In this document: positions 34,027 through 41,440 of the stretch, piece by piece
How the letters are laid out: each line of letters starts with the position of its first letter
Position numbering within the stretch: position 1 is the stretch's first letter
Assembly: GCA_015060405.1 (NCBI GenBank)
Contig: SUYN01000019.1
Coordinates: forward strand, 1 to 49,504
Source of the DNA: Bacteroidales bacterium
GTDB taxonomy: Bacteria; Bacteroidota; Bacteroidia; Bacteroidales; UBA932
Direction: 5' to 3'
DNA: 49,504 nucleotides
Notes under the pieces: model-generated
What the model was told of the DNA's origin: nothing
What the model saw: the letters and a program-made list of their open reading frames with translations, nothing else
Databases searched by the model: none
Program-made: the position numbers and the translations under genes

Positions 34027-34650
34027 TTACATTTCAGGAGCCTGCTCGATGTCAGCAACCTTTGCACCGTTTGCAGCACCCTTGGTAGGATCAGCGTAAA
34101 CGAACTCACCAGTTCCGTCCGGTACGCGTGAGAAAGTGTGCTTCTTGTCATTGTTGAAGCCCGAAACCTGGTTCCAGCCAGCACCCTCGTCACCACGCTT
34201 GAACTCGCTGAGTACCTTGTCATCAGAGCCGTAGAGCTCGATGAATACGTTCTTCTTTCCTGAAAGACCACCCTTGAACACGTGGTTTGCGCTCTCATAA
34301 GCATAGTTAGGATCGCCACCCTCAGCCTCGTCAGCAAGGTCCGAGCTCTCAAGAACAACAAAACCCTTTGCAGCGATCTTCATGCCTGCCTTACCAGTCC
34401 ATGTCGTGCTCTTTCCACCTTCCTTTGAGCTGTCATACTTCACGAGGTAGCAGCCTTCAAGAGAGATCTCCTTATCAGTTGTGTTGTAAAGCTCGATGAA
34501 CTTGTCAGCGCCTGAAAGCTCGTTGAGAACGAGACCTGCAACGCCCTGCTGGTTGTCCTTGTCACCGCTACCCTCTACCTGAGGATCGTTCTTGTCACAT
34601 GCACAAAGTGCGAGTGCAGCCGCAGCTGCGAATACGAAAAACTTTTTCAT
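34027..34650 (-). CDS. Lamin-tail-domain lipoprotein
   Basis: A 207-aa predicted lipoprotein with the signal MKKFFVFAAAAALALCAC and a Cys followed by DKND. After a short polar linker comes a lamin-tail-type beta-sandwich (GLVLNELSGADKFIELYNTT, EISLEGCYLVKY, AAKGFVVLESSD, VLSEFKRGDEGAGW, KHTFSRVPDGTGEFV). LTD domains in bacteria occur on exported proteins and may bind DNA, glycans or proteins. It lies 36 bases after the OprP-type porin gene and 23 bases before the CYTH-like gene, so it is co-transcribed with both. Confidence 0.82.
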   Translation of the reverse strand: MKKFFVFAAAAALALCACDKNDPQVEGSGDKDNQQGVAGLVLNELSGADKFIELYNTTDKEISLEGCYLVKYDSSKEGGKSTTWTGKAGMKIAAKGFVVLESSDLADEAEGGDPNYAYESANHVFKGGLSGKKNVFIELYGSDDKVLSEFKRGDEGAGWNQVSGFNNDKKHTFSRVPDGTGEFVYADPTKGAANGAKVADIEQAPEM

Positions 34651-34686
34651 GATTGTCTGAAAATTTATGAATGAATAATTAAATGA

Positions 34687-36093
34687 TTAGAATGCAACCT
34701 GGAAACGGCATGCGAGCATATGATAGTCGATACCCTTGCTCTTGCTGTCGGCAGCGATGTCTCCCGGATAGTAAGTGACTTTGCCTGATGCATCGTAACC
34801 TGTTCTGTACGGACCCTTTGAAGTCTTGTCAGTTCCGTCCTGGGCGCCCTTGCCATTAGCGAAGATGTCGTTGTCGTTGTACTGATAGTTGATGACGAAC
34901 TTCACATTACGTGTCACATGATAGTTGATGCCGAGAGAGTAGGCGTATGCAGAACCTCCCATGATATACTTTGAGATGTTGAGGTCACAGTACTCTACGC
35001 GTGCGCAAAGCTCGATGTCTCCCCACTCCCTGCCGTTGTTTGTACGGGTGTATTTAGCTCCGCCGGCATCGTAGTTCTGCGTTCCGCCGAAGAGGAGGTA
35101 ACCTGCCTGGGCATACCAGCCCCATGCCTGCTGCATGTTCGGAGCCTCGCCGTTCTTGTCGATATACTTCTGCTCATCCACGTAAGGCTTGCGTGCAATG
35201 TATGCAGCCTCCCAACGGAGACCCTTGTGGTGTCCTGCGAGCTCGAATGTGTAGGCGAGCTCGTGATCGAGGTACTGGATGGCATCAGTGTCAAGGAACT
35301 TCTTGCGGTTCACGCCTGTAGTGTTACGTGTGCTGTAACGGACTGCATTGTAACCGTCTGTCGAAGATGTCTTAGGATTTCTGTAAGAAGCTGCCGCACC
35401 GATGTGGAGGGATGTATTCTTGTTGTTGACAGGACGATAGACGAGCTTACCTGTGTAAGAGAGACCGCAGTTAAGACCGTAGTCCTTGTTGCCGTCCTGA
35501 AAAGCAGTCATTGCCTCAGCATCCTCGAGAGCAGGACCGAAGACACCGGCACTCGCCCATATGTGAGGAAGGGCATACTTGAAGTTGATACCCATGTGGC
35601 GTGACGGTGAAAGATATGTCACCATAGGACGCTCCATGAACTGAAGGTAACGTGAGGTCGTGTTTCTCTGGATAGAGAAGTTCTCCTTGAAGTTACCCAT
35701 CTTGATCTCAAGGTTGTCAACTCCTGTGAAGCCGAGGTAGGCATCCTTGATTTCAGGAGTACCGCTGGTCCAGTCGGTGTCAAGCTCACCGTACCAGTTC
35801 TTGTCAAGCTGAGCCTTCACTGCGAAACGCGAACGGCGCATGAGCATGCCGTTACCGATCTGGGTGAGGTTCTTGTCATATCCGAAGAACACTGCAGCAT
35901 CTCCCTGAACGCGTACGTCAAACCACATCTTGTAGTTTGCCTCCTTGTTCTGGAACACAAGGATACCATCCTGCACCGTAGCATCTATCGGGAGGGCGGT
36001 AACCTTCTGTCCGTACTGGTTTACCTCAGTCTTCTGAGCAAACGCCGCGATCGACATCAAAGCCAAAAGCGAAGCTATAAATACCTTTTTCAT
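34687..36093 (-). CDS. OprP/OprO-type outer-membrane porin
   Basis: A 468-aa barrel with signal peptide MKKVFIASLLALMSIAAFA. The pattern is that of phosphate-selective porins O and P: MWFDVRVQGDAAVFFGY, RRSRFAVKAQLDKNWYGELD, IKDAYLGFTGVDNLEIKMGN, RNTTSRYLQFMERP and a C-terminal strand ending in F. It would form a channel for anions or small solutes; phosphate preference is not provable here. It heads the transcript with the LTD lipoprotein and the CYTH pair. Confidence 0.85.
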   Translation of the reverse strand: MKKVFIASLLALMSIAAFAQKTEVNQYGQKVTALPIDATVQDGILVFQNKEANYKMWFDVRVQGDAAVFFGYDKNLTQIGNGMLMRRSRFAVKAQLDKNWYGELDTDWTSGTPEIKDAYLGFTGVDNLEIKMGNFKENFSIQRNTTSRYLQFMERPMVTYLSPSRHMGINFKYALPHIWASAGVFGPALEDAEAMTAFQDGNKDYGLNCGLSYTGKLVYRPVNNKNTSLHIGAAASYRNPKTSSTDGYNAVRYSTRNTTGVNRKKFLDTDAIQYLDHELAYTFELAGHHKGLRWEAAYIARKPYVDEQKYIDKNGEAPNMQQAWGWYAQAGYLLFGGTQNYDAGGAKYTRTNNGREWGDIELCARVEYCDLNISKYIMGGSAYAYSLGINYHVTRNVKFVINYQYNDNDIFANGKGAQDGTDKTSKGPYRTGYDASGKVTYYPGDIAADSKSKGIDYHMLACRFQVAF

Positions 36094-36151
36094 TTTTGTA
36101 AGGGTTAATGGTTAATATTGAGTGTTGTCAATTATATCGGAAATTAAGCAA

Positions 36152-36159
36152 CAAATATA
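36152..36159 (-). promoter_or_regulatory. -7 box of the porin operon
   Basis: TATATTTG on the minus strand matches TAnnTTTG. It gives a leader of about 55 bases to the porin ATG at 36093. A good -33 element is not seen. Confidence 0.5.
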
Positions 36160-36202
36160 ATGTTTTTGATCGTAGTAGTAGCATTTTCTATAGATATTTT
36201 GT

Positions 36203-36210
36203 TAAATTTG
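36203..36210 (+). promoter_or_regulatory. -7 box of the second peptide/fimbrillin-like cassette
   Basis: TAAATTTG matches TAnnTTTG. The predicted start near 36215 leaves only about 3 bases before the small peptide ATG at 36218, so this mRNA is nearly leaderless. Confidence 0.5.
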
Positions 36211-36217
36211 CGAAGCT

Positions 36218-36358
36218 ATGAAAACACGAAACAATGAATATCAGTCTCCGCAAATGGAGATAATAAGCCTGGAGACCGAGCAATACCTGCTTGTACAGAG
36301 CGGTTCCACAGAAGACATGTTCGAGGACCTGGACGATTTCACTGATTTCTTTGAATAA
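36218..36358 (+). CDS. Small acidic YxxP...QSG peptide (second copy)
   Basis: A 46-aa peptide: it starts MKTRNNEYQSPQMEIIS, continues LETEQYLLVQSG, and ends in a strongly acidic, Phe-rich tail (EDMFEDLDDFTDFFE). There is no signal peptide. Aligned with the peptide at 3234-3377, it shares Y-x-x-P, an Ile two before an alternating hydrophobic pair, a Glu, and QSG at the same spacing give or take one residue, then an acidic tail. It lies 15 bases before a fimbrillin-like lipoprotein gene, as does the first copy (16 bases), and just after a -7 box. It is short enough to be missed by standard gene finders. Function unknown. Confidence 0.72.
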   Translation: MKTRNNEYQSPQMEIISLETEQYLLVQSGSTEDMFEDLDDFTDFFE

Positions 36359-36373
36359 AAGGAGGGCCCGGTC

Positions 36374-38248
36374 ATGAGGAATTTCATTCTGAATCTGCCA
36401 ATGCTTTTTCTACTGCTTTCCTGCTCCCACAAAGAGGAGGGTGAGCCGGTATCTATGCACCAGCACATAACTGCAACAATCTACGAGAACACTTCCACAA
36501 AGACGGTCCTCAGCCCTGATGATGAGGGCAGCATCAGAAAGGTTCTCTGGTCAAACGGGGACAGGATAGTCCTGTCCGGCTCTTCAGACAAGGTCTACAT
36601 CACCAATAATGATGGGACAGCTTCTGCGACTTTTTTTCCGGAGGACGGCATCATGCCGCTTGATCTGTCAAGGGGAATAATAGCGGCATATCCCGCAGAG
36701 GGCACATACATGAGCGGACCGGATGCAGAAAAAGAGATATACCTCACCATTCCTGCCACCCAGTATTATAAGAAGGGAACATTTGCCGACGGCACCATGC
36801 CGATGGTCAGCGATGTCTCGTTCAACGACGAACTCTCTTTCAGAAACGCCGCCGGAGTGCTGAGGCTGCTCATCAGCACAAACTTTATGGATGTAAACGT
36901 ATCCTCCATTCTGATACAGGCCAATGAGGTGATTGCCAGCGACACAGGTGGCGACATGTGCTATATCCCGGCCACGCGGCAGTACAACCTGGACCCTGAG
37001 TTCACATATGGAGGGAACACCATCAGGCTCGAGTGTGGCGAGGGGGTGCATATCGACTCTGCCGGAACACCGTTCCACGTGGTTGTGCCGCATCAGACCT
37101 ACACCGGAATGACAATTACAGTGAACACCACAGACGGAGAGAAGCAGATGTTCACACTGAAAGAGGGGAAGGAAATAACGGTGAAGCGCTCAGGGATCTC
37201 CACAATACCGCTAAGCATTGACGGACTTGCAAGGCCTGCGGTCAGCATTGAACAGACTTACTCCACCTTCAAGAGCATCATGGTGAGGATAGAGATGGAG
37301 AACGTGTCTTCGTTCTACTGCGGAATCGCCCCCAAGGAGACATTTGAAAAAGCTCTTGACTCGGGGAACCTTGCAGAGGAAGCAAAATACTCAACATTAT
37401 ACACTAATTCATCTGACAAGGTAGTATATGAGGGATCTGCATTGCGTTTCCAGAAGGAACTTGCAGACATGATATTGCTGGAGCCCGGACAGAGCTATAT
37501 GATGTGGATCCTTCCATATAAGGACAGCGGCACATACACTTCGGCGGATTTCTCTTATTCAGAGATATTCACGCAGGAATTAAGGCCCGGCGGAAACATC
37601 GAGGTATCCTATTCCGACCTGGTCATCGACCAGACCAGCATTTCCATGACGCTCACTGCCAAAGATGCGTCCCTCATGTATGCGGCTATGTTCGACGAGA
37701 AGACGATGTCACGGTTCAGCACAGACGAAGAACTGATTGAATACCTGATCTCACCGGAAGGGCCGGCTGTAATCCTTGAGAACAGTACGGAAATACTCGT
37801 AAGGAAACAGCTGGATCCTGACACCGACATGACGGTTGTTGTTCTCCCCGTAGATATAACGGGAGTCTATGGAAGATTATTCACACACAGATTCAGGACT
37901 CTGGCCATTCCATACAACGATCTTTCTGTTGTCATAGAAGAAGCCGTCGTGAAGGAGAATGGCACAGACCGCATCAGATGGCATGTAAATGACGAAGACG
38001 CAGTCAGTTACAGGTATATTCTGAAAGAGACAGACAGCTACATGTGGACAAACACACTCAAGAGTTCGGTACTTAAGGCACAAGAAATCATGTATCTTTC
38101 ACCCGGAATGTACTATATCAACAAGACCCGGGACAACTATGTGCCACTCGAGAATCTTGCCAAAGGAGTGGAGTATATTCTTATTGTTGCTGCAGTTGAT
38201 GAGAATGACGCATCCTCAATAGCCGACAGCTGGACCTTCACATATTAA
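36374..38248 (+). CDS. Fimbrillin-like lipoprotein with C-terminal repeat domains
   Basis: A 624-aa predicted surface lipoprotein. MRNFILNLPMLFLLLSC gives the signal and lipid-anchored Cys17, followed by SHKEE. The fimbrillin-type N-domain has the STKT motif, then VLWSNGDRIVLSG, FRNAAGVLRLLIS and FHVVVPHQTYTGMTITVN, very close to FimA/Mfa-like proteins. From about residue 285 come three related beta-sandwich units of about 100 residues (each like an Fn3 fold: VSIEQTYSTFKSIMVRIEM, LVIDQTSISMTLTAKDA, VVIEEAVVKENGTDRIRW). It is a likely pilus tip or surface adhesin. The small peptide gene precedes it; its stop is 3 bp from the stop of the opposing sigma-partner gene. Confidence 0.78.
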   Translation: MRNFILNLPMLFLLLSCSHKEEGEPVSMHQHITATIYENTSTKTVLSPDDEGSIRKVLWSNGDRIVLSGSSDKVYITNNDGTASATFFPEDGIMPLDLSRGIIAAYPAEGTYMSGPDAEKEIYLTIPATQYYKKGTFADGTMPMVSDVSFNDELSFRNAAGVLRLLISTNFMDVNVSSILIQANEVIASDTGGDMCYIPATRQYNLDPEFTYGGNTIRLECGEGVHIDSAGTPFHVVVPHQTYTGMTITVNTTDGEKQMFTLKEGKEITVKRSGISTIPLSIDGLARPAVSIEQTYSTFKSIMVRIEMENVSSFYCGIAPKETFEKALDSGNLAEEAKYSTLYTNSSDKVVYEGSALRFQKELADMILLEPGQSYMMWILPYKDSGTYTSADFSYSEIFTQELRPGGNIEVSYSDLVIDQTSISMTLTAKDASLMYAAMFDEKTMSRFSTDEELIEYLISPEGPAVILENSTEILVRKQLDPDTDMTVVVLPVDITGVYGRLFTHRFRTLAIPYNDLSVVIEEAVVKENGTDRIRWHVNDEDAVSYRYILKETDSYMWTNTLKSSVLKAQEIMYLSPGMYYINKTRDNYVPLENLAKGVEYILIVAAVDENDASSIADSWTFTY

Positions 38249-38251
38249 AGA

Positions 38252-39490
38252 TCAGAAAGTGAAACGCAGACCTGCACGGGCTGAGAACATCACAGGATTC
38301 TCGGTCCTGTATGTCTCAAGGGTACCTTCATTCAGACTAAAAGTAAGATCCGGCTCTATATAAAGGCCGGTGCGCCTTGTAAGGGCCCACTGAATACCCG
38401 CCGCACCACCTGCAGACCAGAGAACCTCTTTCTCAGAAAGCCTTTCGCCACCCACGGAGGCATAGATGCACCTGTCTGCCTGTATTCCTGCACCGAGGTA
38501 CACCAGGAAGTCCTTCCTGTCCAGCACCTTCCAGTCAAGTCTGACAGGGACGCCCAGATAGTGGACTCTCTGACGTTCCGAGACACGATACCCGTCGTGA
38601 TATATCCTGTCACGTAACGATGAATAGCATGTATAGTTCAGGCCAGTATTTACGGACATATTCTCAGTCACCTGAAGCCGCATCGAGATGCCGAAAGACA
38701 CAGGCATGCTGTGGGTATACGAGTCTGTATAAGAACCTCTTGCTCTCATCATAACTGGGACAGGGACTGATTTCGTCACCGCCGAAGAATCGGAGGTTTC
38801 AGGGTAATCAAGCAGGGGAGGTTCCGGTTCGAGGCCCCCGTCATCAGATGGTGGAGCATCAGGTGACACCACACAATCAAATGAACGCAGACCGTCATAG
38901 CGCGTACCGAAGAGGCCACCGGAACCGGCCACTGACAACGCGACCTTCCTTTCAGGCTTCCGTGGGACTTCGTCGTACAGGTCTTCAAACAGCAGGGTCC
39001 CTGCGGCCACCTCATCGGAGGCATCCGAAAGGAGTCTGTCCTTCGGAGACACGGCTGTGTCCCTTATCACATCAATCTCACCCGGATCATCAGCTTCTGC
39101 AAGAAGCATATGACTGTCCTCCGGCATATCCTTCCGGACTGACGCCCCCTGCTGAACCGCGACATTTTCAGGCGCAGTAAGACTTTCCGTCACAGGGAAT
39201 TCGGTCTGTACAATGGATTCGGTCTGCACAGTGCTTTCAGCTACCGGAACATCCTCTGCCAGAAGGGATTCCGGAAGTTCCGGAGAAGCATCCGGGCGGC
39301 TCACGAGCAGGAAGAACGCAAGGGCGGCAGCAACCGAAACTGCGCTTCCCGTCCATGCAAGCACAACGGCCCTTTTTCTCTTTCCCGAAGAGGTTTGTTT
39401 CTGCTGAAGGACACTCCAGTCGTCAGCCGGGAGAGGCTCCTCAAGATTCCTGAGTTCCTCACCTATGAGATCTGTCCAGTCTTTCATCAT
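38252..39490 (-). CDS. Inner-membrane-anchored protein with C-terminal outer-membrane barrel (putative anti-sigma factor)
   Basis: A 412-aa protein of unusual layout. Residues 1-40 are cytoplasmic and acidic then basic (WTDLIGEELRNLEEPLPADD), as in Bacteroidota anti-sigma partners. Residues 41-63 are one membrane helix (VVLAWTGSAVSVAAALAFFL). Residues of about 64-225 are a disordered Pro/Glu/Asp-rich tether. The C-terminal 170 or so residues form a small beta-barrel (FGISMRLQVTENMSVNTGL to MFSARAGLRFTF, with the final Phe). One chain thus could span from cytoplasm to outer membrane. It overlaps the ECF sigma gene by 4 bases (ATGA), so the two are translated together. It probably holds and releases the sigma factor. 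Confidence 0.75.
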   Translation of the reverse strand: MMKDWTDLIGEELRNLEEPLPADDWSVLQQKQTSSGKRKRAVVLAWTGSAVSVAAALAFFLLVSRPDASPELPESLLAEDVPVAESTVQTESIVQTEFPVTESLTAPENVAVQQGASVRKDMPEDSHMLLAEADDPGEIDVIRDTAVSPKDRLLSDASDEVAAGTLLFEDLYDEVPRKPERKVALSVAGSGGLFGTRYDGLRSFDCVVSPDAPPSDDGGLEPEPPLLDYPETSDSSAVTKSVPVPVMMRARGSYTDSYTHSMPVSFGISMRLQVTENMSVNTGLNYTCYSSLRDRIYHDGYRVSERQRVHYLGVPVRLDWKVLDRKDFLVYLGAGIQADRCIYASVGGERLSEKEVLWSAGGAAGIQWALTRRTGLYIEPDLTFSLNEGTLETYRTENPVMFSARAGLRFTF

Positions 39491-40047
39491 AATCCGTTGT
39501 TCCTTATATATTCCTTTACTTTTGCCGCCAGTTGTTCACGTGCCTTGAAGAGAAGCGAAGAGGAGGTCTTTTCCTTTATGTCCAGCATCTTAGCTATATC
39601 CTTATGGGAATATCCCTCGATGCAGAACAGGTTGAAGATGATCCTCTTTGTTTCGGGAAGGGCCCCTACCATCTTCATCAGGTCGGACTTCGGTATCTTC
39701 AGCACTTCCTCCTTTGAAGGCTCCGGAATCTTCTCCTGACATTCATCCAGGGAAACCATCCTCAGCTTCTTCTGTTTTCTCAGGTGGTCGATCACATGAT
39801 TCACAGTAACTCTCGAGCACCAGGACCTGAGGGTTCCGACTGGTCTGTACTTCCCTATCGTATCAAAGATCCTGATCATGGAGTCGTGCATCAGGTCGCG
39901 GGCTTCTTCCCTGTCGCCTACATATCTGATACAGAGCGCATAGAGGGAGGCCGCATACCTTGTATACAGCTCTTTCCTGGCCTTTTCATCCCCACGGGCA
40001 CACAAAGCCGCCAGTTCCGAATCCATTATGTCAGTCTTTTCCTCCAA
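39487..40047 (-). CDS. ECF-type RNA polymerase sigma factor
   Basis: A 186-aa sigma-70 family factor with only regions 2 and 4. Region 2 lies at about 15-90 (LYALCIRYVGDREEARDLMH with DSMIRIFDTIGKY and WCSRVTVNHVIDHLRKQKK). Region 4 lies at about 120-180 (ALPETKRIIFNLFCIEGYSH with KDIAKMLDIKEKTSSSLLFK as the helix-turn-helix). A second ATG at residue 8 is an alternative start. The downstream membrane-barrel gene overlaps by 4 bases and probably encodes its regulator. No promoter with the standard -7 box is seen upstream, which would fit autoregulation by the ECF factor itself. Confidence 0.93.
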   Translation of the reverse strand: MEEKTDIMDSELAALCARGDEKARKELYTRYAASLYALCIRYVGDREEARDLMHDSMIRIFDTIGKYRPVGTLRSWCSRVTVNHVIDHLRKQKKLRMVSLDECQEKIPEPSKEEVLKIPKSDLMKMVGALPETKRIIFNLFCIEGYSHKDIAKMLDIKEKTSSSLLFKAREQLAAKVKEYIRNNGL

Positions 40048-40077
40048 TTGGCGTCAGTCGAATATATAACGAAAGAA

Positions 40078-40118
40078 TAACCTCTATACTTCCGGACGGT
40101 GCGTAAATATAGAGGTTA
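40078..40118 (-). terminator. Long-loop hairpin between the small barrel gene and the sigma gene
   Basis: TAACCTCTATA (40078-40088) and TATAGAGGTTA (40108-40118) are perfect 11-bp arms with a 19-base loop. It lies 26 bases after the stop of the barrel gene at 40144 and 31 bases before the sigma ATG. It could end the upstream operon or sit in the sigma leader as a control element. Confidence 0.55.
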
Positions 40119-40143
40119 CATCGGATTTTTCAAAGAAGGTCTG

Positions 40144-40725
40144 TCAGAATCTGTAGACAACTCCTATGGACAGGTCGTCTCCCAGAGAGATCAGGTCATC
40201 TCCGCCTGCTGCTCCGGAGAAGATGAAGTCACCGTTGGTTCCAGCCTGGACAGCCAGTCCGGCAAAATCAAGACTCGTCTTCAGGATGAAATGATCGTTG
40301 AGACTGTAGGTCAGCAGCGGAGTGACATAGGCTCCGAAGCTCACATAGTCCGCTCCCCTCTGCGCGGGAGACATTTCTACACCGAACTCAACCCAAAGCG
40401 AGAAGCCCTTATAGCTGACAGGAGAATATGCTGCATATGGATTGATGGTGAACAGGCTTATCTCCAAGTCTGTCTCCTTGAGGTACGGGCTGTCGGTCAC
40501 AGACTCTGTCTTTCCGTATGATATGCGGCCTCCGACGGCCCATTTCTCATTGAATGAGTATCCGACTTCCGGATTGAGGCTGATTGCGGATGCCTTCACA
40601 CTCGTACTTGGGGAATTTGCATATGCGCCTGCGACAGAGCCTCCGACATAAAACTGTGCGGATGCCGCAAATGAGATTGTCAGAAAAAGAGAAACCGTCA
40701 GGATTCTGCTGATAAATGTCTTCAT
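40144..40725 (-). CDS. Small outer-membrane beta-barrel protein
   Basis: A 193-aa protein with signal peptide (ILTVSLFLTISFAASA) followed by an 8-stranded-barrel pattern: QFYVGGSVAGAYA, LNPEVGYSFNEKWAVGGRIS, FTINPYAAYSPV, and the last strand LSIGVVYRF ending in Phe. It is the last gene of the TonB-receptor transcript, 13 bases after the unknown lipoprotein. Function unknown; such barrels often act as small structural or adhesion proteins. Confidence 0.82.
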   Translation of the reverse strand: MKTFISRILTVSLFLTISFAASAQFYVGGSVAGAYANSPSTSVKASAISLNPEVGYSFNEKWAVGGRISYGKTESVTDSPYLKETDLEISLFTINPYAAYSPVSYKGFSLWVEFGVEMSPAQRGADYVSFGAYVTPLLTYSLNDHFILKTSLDFAGLAVQAGTNGDFIFSGAAGGDDLISLGDDLSIGVVYRF

Positions 40726-40738
40726 GATGTCGAATGAA

Positions 40739-41374
40739 TTAGTTATGTTGATATATAATGGTCATATGTCCGTCCTGCCAGTCCGAGGTCGCCCAGTCGT
40801 AGAATGACGTGTCCGCCTCAAAATAGATGCAGTCATCCTCGATACGTATCTTTACATCTGTCAGGGTCCCTCCATCTCCGCTCAACTGACGGTCGGTGAT
40901 ATTGCTCAGGATCACATAGCCGCGTGAATCCACCCTGTAGTGGAACTGATAAGGGAATATATCCACAGAGCAGCGACCTGTCTTCTGGAGACGTTGAGTA
41001 TTGCCTATGCCGAATTCAGGGAACGGTGCAAAGAGGTTGATCTGGGTGATCCATTCAGGGGATGTGGGCTCAAGGACTTGAGAACGTCTGAGGACACTGA
41101 CGAATTCTTCTTCATCCGGGTACTTCCACGACTGCTGCCCACCCCAACCGTACATCTGCAGCTGCATCAGGATGTCATCGGAGACATAGCCGTCACCGGA
41201 AAGGTCTATTGGAGCGCTCCAACGGGCAGATACCATGGAGTACTCACCGGTGATGGCTGCAATCGTAGCGTATGAAGCCTCACTCCAGAAATCATTGCTT
41301 ATATCTATCGACGCATATTCGCAGCCGTATAGGCCAAGCGCAGCTAGAATAGTCAGAATCCGTTTCATTTTCAT
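40739..41374 (-). CDS. Unknown lipoprotein in the TonB-receptor operon
   Basis: A 211-aa predicted lipoprotein: MKMKRILTILAALGLYGC supplies the signal and Cys18. No family is recognised. It is rich in aromatic residues and contains an EF-hand-like DLSGDGYVSDD, in which D, S, D and Y hold the usual loop places, and NITDRQLSGDGGTLTD. Strands dominate the C-terminal half. It lies between the TonB-dependent receptor and the small barrel gene, 66 and 13 bases away, on one transcript, so it may be a surface partner of the receptor. Confidence 0.7.
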   Translation of the reverse strand: MKMKRILTILAALGLYGCEYASIDISNDFWSEASYATIAAITGEYSMVSARWSAPIDLSGDGYVSDDILMQLQMYGWGGQQSWKYPDEEEFVSVLRRSQVLEPTSPEWITQINLFAPFPEFGIGNTQRLQKTGRCSVDIFPYQFHYRVDSRGYVILSNITDRQLSGDGGTLTDVKIRIEDDCIYFEADTSFYDWATSDWQDGHMTIIYQHN

Positions 41375-41440
41375 GTTTTTATCATTGAGACGTGATTCCT
41401 GCAGAAAAGTACTATCGGTGTGATAATAAATCTTCAGTCA

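Noticed and set aside
36374..38248. SusD-like lipoprotein
   Set aside because: The protein has a TKT/WxxGDxI fimbrillin-type start and Fn3-like repeats, no SusC partner, and none of the helical SusD pattern.
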